From Sindora glabra (lineage: Eukaryota; Streptophyta; Magnoliopsida; Fabales; Fabaceae), in contig CM035234.1 in assembly GCA_020226215.1 (NCBI GenBank), forward strand, positions 73,921,135 to 73,985,134: a stretch of 64,000 nt of DNA, written 5' to 3'. Of the stretch, positions 47,991-57,329 are shown in pieces; the first letter of the stretch is position 1, and each line of letters opens with the position of its first letter. The notes under the pieces were generated by a model that saw only the letters and a list, made by a program, of their open reading frames with translations, did no database searches and was not told where the DNA came from. A program made the translations under genes and the position numbers.

Positions 47991-49124
47991 TAGGGCCTTG
48001 CAGCAGTTTGGACTGCGCCAGGCTATTCCAGAGCCACCGAAGCAGGTGGCAGAGGTCCACTGCCTTCACTTGTCCGGTCGGCATGACGAGGAGTGGCACA
48101 TTCGACATCAGCCCTATATTGCACTCTGGGATATTCGGCGAGACTTGTGCGTTACTGCTGAGCCGACGACGCGCCTAGTTCTGGGGACACGTTCCGATTA
48201 CATGACATGGTACAGACGGGTTACCAGACGGTGCATTACACCTGTCGGGGGGGCGCTTGACCTTGTGGTAATTTTGCGTGCTAGTTTTTTGTATCTGATT
48301 TTCTTTATATGCATTACTATTATAACTAACTATAATGTCAAAAATTTGCACAGGCAGATGAGGTTTCTTCACTACAGGACTTCACTACCCCTGAGAGGCA
48401 GGCTATGTTCACATTCGATGCGCTTAGGTCAGCGACGGAGTCCATCCTTCATGCGATTCAGCAGGTTGATCACGGCATTATTGACTCACATGCGGAGCCA
48501 GCTCCCGAGGCCCATCACATCCCAGACCCTCCAGAGGGTGACCATGATCAGCCTCGCTCTCGCCGACGACGTCGCACTGCTCCACGGCATTCGTCACAAG
48601 CTGATGTTCCGCCGGCTTCTACAGTGCAGCAGATTCCACCTATGACTGCACAGGAGACCCCGACGATGATGGCGGATCTTACTGCTCCATCTCATTTGCA
48701 CCCTACTACACCTGATGACTCTTCACCCTCCACCATGTTCCCGGCTGTACTATGTAGACCGTCCTCACCCCAGATGTACCAGTTTCCTCCTGATGTTCCT
48801 TCCTCATTCCAGGCATTTCCACACGTACCAGGAGTTCCATCTGCATTCTATGCCTTTCCTTCTGATGATGCTGGTCCGTTGCAGCCATATCGTCCTGTAT
48901 TTGATTGGCATACTCAGGAGCAGGGATTAGCACATGGTGGCATGATGACAGATGACTCAGAGATTGCAGATAGAGGTAGAGGTAGAGGCAGAGTAGGAGC
49001 TGGACGTAGAGCAGACACAGACACCGGGGATGTTACTCCCGAGCCTGCGCAGAGGGTTAGTAGATACGGCCGCCACATTACCGATCCTGGATGTGGGACT
49101 GGACATCACTTGCGCAGACATTAG
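47974..49124 (+). pseudogene. plant mobile domain (PMD, MAIN-like) C-terminal fragment
   Basis: In the frame +1 to the MuDR piece the sequence reads TDRALQQFGLRQAIPEPPKQV, a HCLHLSGRHDEEW segment, then YIALWDIRRD and DYMTWYRRVTRRCITP. These are the last conserved blocks of the plant mobile domain of MAIN-like / PP7-long-form-like proteins. An 86-bp intron (48268-48353, GTAATT...TTGCACAG, branch-like ACTAAC at 48325) joins in phase 0 to ADEVSSLQDFTTPERQAMFTFDALR, as in PMD proteins. A Pro/Ser/Thr-rich tail with an RGRGRGRVGAGRR patch ends at TAG/TAA near 49124. The N-terminal two thirds of the domain and any start codon of its own are missing. PMD proteins act in the nucleus in Arabidopsis; a large clade is transposon-borne. 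Confidence 0.75.
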
Positions 49125-49170
49125 CCGCATTTTCTATGTTTTTTGTATATTTCTATATTTGTGTACATTT

Positions 49171-49290
49171 ATCTTACTACTTTATTGCCAGACATCAACA
49201 ATTAAGATGACTTTACTACTTTAGTGCCAGACATCAACATTTAGGATGACTTTACTACTTTATTGCCAAACGTCAACATGCAGGATGCTT
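49171..49290. repeat. three 40-bp tandem repeats after the PMD fragment
   Basis: Each unit has the form TTTACTACTTTATTGCCAGA followed by CATCAACATTTAGGATGAC; starts are near 49171, 49211 and 49251. They lie in what would be the 3' untranslated region. Confidence 0.9.
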
Positions 49291-49496
49291 CTAATTACTA
49301 CCACTTTTTTAATTGCTTGCGTAGGAATAATTACAAATAACAATAAATCACGAAGATCATTGCAATATTTAATTTTAATTAAAAAATGATGATAAGGACA
49401 TCTCCCACATATAATAACTAATATTATTAATTTTTACGACTAATATGGATAAATAATATCATAAAATCTAATTAATTAAATTTTACAAATTACAAG

Positions 49497-49748
49497 TTTG
49501 TTGGGTAGGCGCCAGGTGAAATGGGTAGGCGCCTCCCAGTCCCATAAGTTATAAACTTAAGTTTGTTGGGTAGGCGCCAGGTGAAATGGCGCCAGGTGAA
49601 ATGGCGCCTCCCCAGTGAAATTTGCTACAGCGAAGGCGCCATGTTAGAAGGCACCTTCGTCTGGCGCCCTGCGTATTTTGGTAAATAGTTTCAAAACTGC
49701 GGTGAAGCGCAAAATAATTTATGAAATAAACGTATTAGCCTATTTTAA
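49497..49748 (-). repeat. internal third copy of the MULE terminus with hairpins
   Basis: It has the same plan as the outer right end: GGTAGGCGCCAGGTG repeats and GGCGCCAT.TTAGAAGG.ACC pairs, then a TIR-like segment that, reverse-complemented, begins GGTTAAAATAGGCTAATACG and ends ACCAAAATACGCAGGGCGCC. The bases beyond it (TATCTATTC) do not match the TATGAAGAC duplication, so it is not the border of the present insertion. Confidence 0.8.
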
Positions 49749-50865
49749 CCTATCTATTCTTTTCTTATTTATCGTGTGAAAGTAAATAAATAATATTAAT
49801 TATCATACTTTCACAAAAATTCATGTCTCTAGGGTGCACAATTAACACAGTCACCGCTGAATTAATTTAGAAATGAGGAGCAAGGGTGCCATGGACCAAA
49901 AGTGCCATATCGCCTGTCGTTCCTTCCCTTCAGCGCGAACGATGCCATTTCGTCTAGCGTACCTCTACACGTCATTTGGCGTCTCTCTATCGTTGTTCAT
50001 ATCTTCTGTGCTTATTTCGATAAAATGTATCGAGTGAACGATGAAACGAATAATAATTTCTTAAAATATAATTAATCGGTACTTTTCACTCTCATTGCCA
50101 AAATATTTTATCATTCTCATGAAATAAAAAATATCTAATTCATGTTGTAATTCCGATTTCGTTACAAAATAAAAAGACTATTGAAACGAATTAATCAGAT
50201 TTTTTTAAATTTTTAGCTATCTATCTTCAACCTCGCCAGTTTGCATTCATTCTGTCACAAAATAAACAAAATTTTATTCAAATAAATACAAATGGACAGG
50301 CATATTATTGGAATAAATGTAAAATAAGAAAAATATATTTATTACATTATATTTCTTTTCATTTTTAGCTATCTTCAACTTTGTATATAAAAAATATTTT
50401 AGTATACTCAATCAATTTACTTATGTGTAATAATATATTAAATAATCACTTGTAATAATATAATTTCAAGCGTTAGAAGTTTATAATTTTAAAAATTGAT
50501 AAAAATTAACTGTCATTACATAAAATTTTGAGAGACATTAATGTAAATTATGTAATTATTCTTTGTTGATCCTATATTTTTTAAATAATATTTAATTATT
50601 TACTAAATATTTATTATTTTAATTCATTATATTATTATCATTAACTACTTTCTTATTTAATTTCTATAATAAATTTATGTATTAGATATCAAAGTGGAGT
50701 TAACATATTTTTATATGACATTAAATATAATTATAAAATAAGTAATTTATTTTCAGTTTACAATCATATATTATTTATTTTTATAATTTTTATTTTCAAA
50801 TGATATAAACATTAATTAATTTCAAAAGAAAAAAATGGAAAAATTTGAAAAATGGAAAAATTTGA
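49749..50865. other. spacer between internal and outer right MULE ends
   Basis: About 1.1 kb. The first 250 bp (49840-50010) are GC-richer, with short direct motifs (GCCAT.TCG.CT.GCGTACC and similar), the rest AT-rich. No open frame supports a gene. It could be captured host DNA. Confidence 0.5.
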
Positions 50866-50934
50866 CCGAGGGCGCCACCTTGAATGGCGCCCTCGGAGAG
50901 CCCCAGAGGCGCCATCCATCCAAGATGGCGCCTC
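50866..50934. repeat. right GGCGCC hairpins of the MULE
   Basis: Two perfect stem-loops. At 50866-50896 a 12-bp stem CCGAGGGCGCCA / TGGCGCCCTCGG encloses CCTTGAA. At 50906-50934 a 10-bp stem GAGGCGCCAT / ATGGCGCCTC encloses 9 bases. A third weaker pair (GAGGTGCCACACCAAATGGCGCCTC) follows at 50941-50965. Confidence 0.92.
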
Positions 50935-50971
50935 CGCCCATGAGGTGCCACACCAAATGGCGCCTCCCGCC

Positions 50972-51056
50972 ACCGTGCGCATTTCGGTAATATGTTTTGA
51001 AAAAACAGTAAATCGGTAATAAGTTTTGAAAATTACGTTATTTTGATATTTTGGCC
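50972..51056 (-). repeat. right terminal inverted repeat of the MULE
   Basis: Reverse-complement starts GGCCAAAATATCAAAATAAC and runs to TATTACCGAAATGCGCA, parallel to the left end. Confidence 0.8.
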
Positions 51057-51719
51057 TATGAAGACAATTTATCCCATTGAGTTCTACAGATATAAAATTA
51101 TAAATTTATTTATATAAATAATATATATATATTATATATAGGTTTTTTAATAATTTAATTATTAAAAATATTTTTTAATAATGTTATTTTTAATTTTTAA
51201 AAGTTAACTATTATATAAAAAATTAAAAAAATTATATTTCTCTTAATTTATACATCATGTATCTTTATTATTATTCTTATAAATTGATGTTATTGATTAA
51301 AATATGTGCATTAGTGAGATTATATTAAATATTATTTTTTATTTTTATTTAAATTTTAAATATGTAAAATTTAAATTTTTTATCATTTTTTTTTGGCAAA
51401 TTTGTAAATCTGCAAGGCACCAATCTCTTGCGAATTACAAGAACAGTGCCCCAACTTACTCTATTTCATGGAATGGGACAAGTTCGTGATAGATGACGGG
51501 GGAGTGTGGAGTAGGGCAATTTTAATCAAATCTGCTCTTGCTGCACCCTAATACCATCCCTATCTTTTAGGCGTCAGCTTCCTAGCAGTTATATTTTCAT
51601 TTTTTCACGTACATGTGTATCACGGGTTGCACTGTTTCCCTTAACACTTTTGCTATACTAATTGGGCTAATTGTTGGGCTGTTATAACGGTCCACGTGCA
51701 CAAAAAAATGGGGCTTTTA

Positions 51720-53420
51720 TTTTAAATTTTTTATGGTATTACTTCATTATATTATATTATATTATATATTATTTTTTATTTATTTTATTTACCATTCTAA
51801 TGCTAATATTAATAATTAATATAGATACAATATGATATATTTTATTCTTATAATAAAAATATATTATACAAATTAAAATATTAAGTTAATTAAATTACCT
51901 AATTATATATTTTATTTTTATCTTCTATATTATTTTACAACTCACATAATATTTTTTCTTTTTATTTATTTTATTATATTTTTTATTTAAATTTTTTGTT
52001 TATAACTCAAAGGCTAAATCAGTAAGAAGCTTTATTTTATTTTTGTTATAAAATATTTAAAATAAATTAAAATATTAAATTAAATTGAATTACTTAATTA
52101 CATAATCTATTTTTGACTTTTACATTATTTTATAGTTTACTCATTATTTCTTTTATTTTTATTTACTCTATTTTATGTTTTTTATTTTTTTTCTCTTTCC
52201 ATATCCACAATTATTTAAAATTTAAACACTAATGTCAGAAAATAATATCAGTATATAATGATTTATTTTATTTTGTTATAAATATATTTTAAATATGTTA
52301 AAATTTTAATATAAAAGGTATTAATGGGAATTATTAATTATATATTATATGACTTAATCAAATATCTAAAATTTAAACAAATAGAATATTATAAAGAAGT
52401 ATATATTTTGTTTTTGTTATAAAAATATTCAAAATGAATTAAATTACATAACTACATATTCTATTTTCGAATTATATATTATTTTATAGCTTACTCGTTG
52501 TTTCTTTTGTTTATATTTACTCTACTAGATGTTTGTGTTTCCTTCTCCTTTCATATCCACTGTTATTTATAATTTAGGCACTGATATCATAGTATAACTA
52601 TATCATTATATATTTAATTTTGTCATAAATATACTTTAAATAATTTAAATTTTTCATATGAAAGGTATTAATGGAAAAAATTAATTGTATACTATATTAT
52701 TTAATGAACATGTCCGAAAATTAATTAAAATCAAATTTATTTGTTGAAAATTTGTCAATATCATTAGGATATCAATTTTTAAATATAATATTTCGAATTA
52801 AATATACTTTAATTGGGATTTCATCAATAATTTATAAGTTACGCATTATTTACTTTCTTTTATTTACTTTTTCACATTTATTTTATGTTCACTTTTATTA
52901 TTTACAAATAATAATATTACTAATTAGTACAATACAACATATTTTATATTATTATAAAAACAATTTTAATAAGTTAAAATTTAATTTAATTGTATTCTTT
53001 AATTAGATATTCTATTTTCAAGCTCTTGCATACTTTTTTTCTCTTTGTTTAGTCTATTGTTTTATTACTTTATGAGTCAAGTATTTTTTTTTTATCTAAT
53101 TCATTGCATATATATAGTTTAGATGCTAATATTTACTTCATTGTATATATTTTTTATGCTTACTCCTATTATTATTTATAGTCTATCAATTATATATTCT
53201 ATTATTTTAAAAATATATAAAATTTAAAACCAAATTTATTTATTTAAATATCTTAAATTTTTTTACACCAGTTTTTAACTTAAGTATTTTAAATGAATTT
53301 TAAATTAATTAAGATTTAAGGTTTATGCACTATTTCACTTTTTTATTTATTTCATTTTATATTTATCCTTTTTTTAATTCACCTCCATTATTTAATGTTT
53401 ATATGTCAATATCATTGAGT

Positions 53421-53451
<31 letters not shown>

Positions 53452-54330
53452 TTCATATAATTTAAAATTTTAATTTAATTTTAGTTGAATTAATTAAGTA
53501 CATGTTTTTAACTGTTATCTTACTTTAGATTTTAATAATTATTTCTCTTTGATCCATTACATATTTTTCTTCTTTTCCATATCTACTTTCTTTGTTTGTA
53601 ATTCATACATTAATTTTACGAGCAACTAAACATATAATGAGATATATTTTATTTTTTTAAAATTCTTTTAAATAAGTTATAGATCTAATTTAATTGAATT
53701 CTATTTTTAATTGTTATACTACTCTATAGCTCAACATTGTTCCTCTTTTTTTTCTTTGTTCCACCCCATTTTTATTTTTTTATTTATAATTTAGATACTA
53801 ATATATATAAATCATACAGATATGATATCATATATTAAATTTTATTATGAAAATATTTTTAATATGCTAAAATGAATGTATTAAGTGTTAATTGAAATAA
53901 TTAATTATTATTCTATTTAATAAAAATATATAAAAATTAAAATAAAATTTTCATTTAAATTTTATCAATGGGTTCTTGATATCAATTTTTGAGTGGTATA
54001 CTTTAAATTAACTATGTATTAATTGAAAATTTACCAAGTATTTATAAATTGGGCATTGTTTTACTTCTTTTTATCTATTTTATTGCATATTTTTGTTCTT
54101 TGATAGTTTTCTTTTATTTATTTTATCACACATTTTTATGTTTTTTCCCTATTCACTTCATGTATTTATGAATTGAACACACTATCATTGAATAGTATCA
54201 ATATATCACAAAATCTTTTGTTATAAACTTTTTAATAAGTTAAAGTTTTAATTTAATTGAATAATTTTGATGTATATCATATTTTTAACTCTTATATTAC
54301 ATGTTCAAAATTTATTAATTTTAAATTTAA
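51720..54330. repeat. degenerate AT-rich tandem array, about 200-350-bp units
   Basis: A recurring order of motifs is visible: TATTTTATAG(C/T)TTACTCATT, TTTATTTACTCTATTTTATG, CCATATCCAC, AATTTA..CACTAATATCA, TTTTATTTTGTTATAAA(A)TAT, TTAAAATATTAA, TTGAATTACTTAATTA. Clear starts lie near 51930, 52127, 52485, 52830 and 53722. Units are diverged and irregular. 51066-51719 before it is AT-rich with no gene. Confidence 0.55.
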
Positions 54331-54444
54331 ATATATAATTATAAAATAAATATAATAAATTAAATTTTAATATTTCATAATTTTTTATTCTATATTTAAT
54401 GCACAAATCTACAAGCTAGTGTGTGTCTATATATATATAATTTA

Positions 54445-54645
54445 GAATTTAAATTTAATTCACTATTAGTATAAATTTTTTTATACTATCTATGAATAAA
54501 AAGATGAAACTTCAATAAAATGTCAATATTAACTAAGAGTTTTTATTAATAGTAAATTTTTTTAATAATTTTTTAATAATATAATAACACATAAGTGAAT
54601 AATAGTGTAACATTGGTTTACACCGACTGAATCAAATTTAAATCC
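54445..54645. mobile_element. hAT-like MITE, copy in unit 1
   Basis: Termini GAATTTAAATTTAATTCACT and (reverse-complemented) GGATTTAAATTTGATTCAGT form an inverted repeat of about 20 bp, extending weakly to a TTAGTGTAAA / CGGTGTAAAC segment. Flanks share ATAATTTA on both sides, an 8-bp duplication as expected for hAT elements. Confidence 0.6.
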
Positions 54646-55150
54646 CATAATTTATCCTTCATCAATACAAAAAATTAATAATTTTCATCATCATTATTAA
54701 GATGGTTTTAACATTTTTTTAGTGACATAATAAGATATATAAAAATATTTTAAATATTAAAAACAAGATTCAAAATTAAATTTCATATATTTTATATTTA
54801 TTAAATTAATTTTACAATTTAATTTTATTATTTTATATTTAATAACTACCCATAATTTATATTTGAATTCTAATTTTGAATCACATATTCAATATATATA
54901 ATATTGTTCTAAGGTATAAGCGGATTGTAAAACTATTTTACATAAGCAGTGGACCAGATTTATATTCATTTAATGTTATGATTAATTACAATAAGCTAAG
55001 TACAATGTATCTTCCCATTAATGTTTAACAAACTTATTTTCATTCATGTATCCATTTGGAAGGAAAACACTTGAAATCAATGAGAAAAACCTTTCTCAAA
55101 ATTTTATTTTATTTTTATGAATTATAATATGTATATATATATATAATTTA

Positions 55151-55352
55151 GAATTTAAATTTAATTCATCATTAATATAAAAAAATTTGTACAATCTATG
55201 AATAAAAGGATGAAATTTCAATAAAATATCAATATTGACTAAGAGTTTTTATTAACAGTAAAAAAATTTTAATAATTTTTTAATAATATAATAACACATA
55301 AGTGAATAATAGTGTAACATTAGTTTACATCGACTGAATCAAATTTAAATCC
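55151..55352. mobile_element. hAT-like MITE, copy in unit 2
   Basis: Same element as at 54445, copied by the 0.7-kb duplication rather than transposed; again flanked by ATAATTTA. Confidence 0.6.
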
Positions 55353-55826
55353 TATAATTTATCCTTCATCAATACAAAAAATTAATAATAATTAATAATT
55401 TTCATCATCATTATTAAGATGGTTTTAACAATTTTTTAGTGATATAATAAGATGTATAAAAATATTTTAAATATAAAAAATGAGATTCAAAATTAAATTT
55501 TATATATTTTATATTTATTAAATTAATTTTCTTATTTTATATTTAATAATTAGCCATAATTTTGAATTCTAATTTTGAATCACATATTCAATATATATAA
55601 TATTGTTCTAAGGTATAAGCGGATTGTAAAACTATTTTACATAAGCAGTGGACCAGATTTATATTCATTTAATGTTATGATTAATTACAATAAGCTAAGT
55701 ATAATATATCTTCCCATTAATGTTTAACAAACTTATTTTCATTCATGTATCCATTTGGAAGGAAAACACTTGAAATCAATGAGAAAAACCTTTCTCAAAT
55801 TTTTATTTTATTTTATTTTTATGAAA

Positions 55827-56759
55827 CTAATCCGAAACAGTAGGTAAAAACAAAACATAGGCAAAAATCGTACCAAAAGATTTTGAAATGTACTTTTTAA
55901 GTACTTATTGTGTGGGAAAAAACAAAGTACTTATTGTGCGGGGAAGAAAATATATAGATTGATTAATGAATAAATATATTCTACACTACTTTATGAATTT
56001 TGAAATTTAAAATAATATAATAATTTTACAAATTATTAAATTAAAATATTTAAATAATATTCAATAAAAAAATTACAATTAAATAATTTAATTTAATAAC
56101 TTCAAAATTTATCATACTGTTCTAAATTTTGAAATTATAAAAGTACTTTGGCAAACACATGATAAAATTATAAGACATTAGGATTTACAAAAATAAAATA
56201 AAAGATAACAGGAAAACAGAAATTAATTAGGAACGAACGTTGTGTTTGGTCAATGCGTCTTTCCAAAAAGTAAATGTGCAATAATATTAAATTAATCCAT
56301 CCATTTTTCTGAAAATGTATAATTTTCCCTAAAACATTACTTGGGTTAATCTGCATTCTGAAATTTTACGTACTAACTGTAGTCAAGTCATTCAATTTTA
56401 TAAGATATACTTTGCAGTGACAAAGTTAGACAAGGTGAACGCTATACACAGTGCCATCTAATCCAAGGTAGTCATAGACCCATGACATAGAGAAGAAAGT
56501 CTATCTTCCCTATAGCATTAGGATTTGTTCCGACCCCCCCCCCCCCTTAATTGAGGGGAAGAAAAACAGTCATGGATCCATGACATAAAGAAGAAAAAAA
56601 TATACGTCCCATATTGTGCAGCACACTTGCATATTTTTGCGTGTATCGTTTTTCTTGAAGTTAAATTTTTTTTCCATTAATCTTGAAGTTAAAACATTAC
56701 TTGAGTTAATTTTTGCGCATTTGCCTTTTTTCTTGACCTTCATACCAAAATCTACTGAC

Positions 56760-56793
<34 letters not shown>

Positions 56794-57255
56794 GATGTGG
56801 TGTGACGCTCATCGCAACCGCATTGCATCTTAATTACGGTAGATTTTGGAATCATAGCCGCAATGGTGAATTGTGCACTATTGCAACTACAACAATTGCA
56901 ATGCACATATTTATAAAATTTTTTGATAAAACAAAATTTCAAAACTTTGATATTTTCTTTTTAAATCAAATAATATAATCCATAATATGATTATATAATT
57001 TTTATTACATTATAATAAATTTTTACGTAGTGATCGCAATTCGTAGTTTTATTTTCGCAGTATCTGTAACTGGAAAAAACACTTCGCAATCGAGAAACTA
57101 CGATTTAGAATTTATTTTTTGTGTGTGTGTGTATATAATACAAAAATAACAAACACATTTAAGACCCACATGTAATTTATTGCATCATAAAAATACATAA
57201 AGTACACAAAGGTTAAGTAAGAGTATCTCACTTTGACGACGACGACTATTAATAA
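55827..57255. other. intergenic region downstream of peroxidase B
   Basis: No gene. It holds a 13-C run (56534-56546), an AAT microsatellite (56759-56793), and two short direct repeats: CCATGACATA.AGAAGAAA at 56479 and 56578, and AAAACATTACTTG.GTTAAT at 56331 and 56692. The stretch 56795-57115, with GCAATGG / ACTACGATT-type sequences, may be a further diverged MITE copy. Confidence 0.5.
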
Positions 57256-57260
57256 ATGGC

Positions 57261-57266
57261 TTTATT
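57261..57266 (-). terminator. poly(A) signal AATAAA of peroxidase B
   Basis: On the minus strand CTAATAAAGCC lies about 65 bases after the stop codon at 57330. Confidence 0.55.
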
Positions 57267-57329
57267 AGAAGAACAGACTCGATATATTGTGGATAGGGAT
57301 AGCCATTAATCAACATGAAATAAAGTGAA

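Larger units (their letters stand above)
44333..51056 (+). mobile_element. Mutator-like element (MULE) with 9-bp target duplication
   Basis: The borders are set by a perfect 9-bp target duplication TATGAAGAC (44324-44332 and 51057-51065). The left end begins GGTTAAAATACC and the right end, reverse-complemented, GGCCAAAATATC. About 85 bp follow in parallel on both sides (AAAACATATTACC.GAAT.CGCA at the inner edge), a degenerate terminal inverted repeat. Inside are GGCGCC hairpin arrays at both ends, a promoter-like segment, a minisatellite, a MuDR N-terminal coding region and a plant mobile domain fragment. The transposase catalytic core is missing, so this copy is non-autonomous. Confidence 0.9.
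54427..55826. repeat. 0.7-kb direct tandem duplication
   Basis: Unit 1 is 54427-55132, unit 2 is 55133-55826. GGTATAAGCGGATTGTAAAAC occurs at 54914 and 55613, and nearly every line between the two can be matched base for base, with few substitutions and short indels. The high identity means a recent event. Each unit carries a MITE at its left end. Confidence 0.92.

Noticed and set aside
47143..48372. Minus-strand frames across the MULE coding region (83, 128, 133 and 65 residues)
   Set aside because: They are antisense shadows of the MuDR and PMD pieces; only the plus frames show domain motifs and splice sites.
48706..49224. Extra frames overlapping the PMD tail
   Set aside because: The frame that joins through the 86-bp intron to the conserved PMD block is the only one with supporting motifs.
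49497..49748. Right border of the MULE at 49748
   Set aside because: The ends look like a terminus, but the flanking bases do not match the left target site, whereas the outer end at 51056 gives a perfect 9-bp match.
8960..55826. The 707-bp repeat at 8960 and the 0.7-kb duplication at 54427 as one family
   Set aside because: The near-equal period is coincidence: the sequences share no alignable motifs.
56570..56978. Frames with poly-Asn, poly-Ile or poly-Leu runs
   Set aside because: They come from the AAT microsatellite at 56759-56793.
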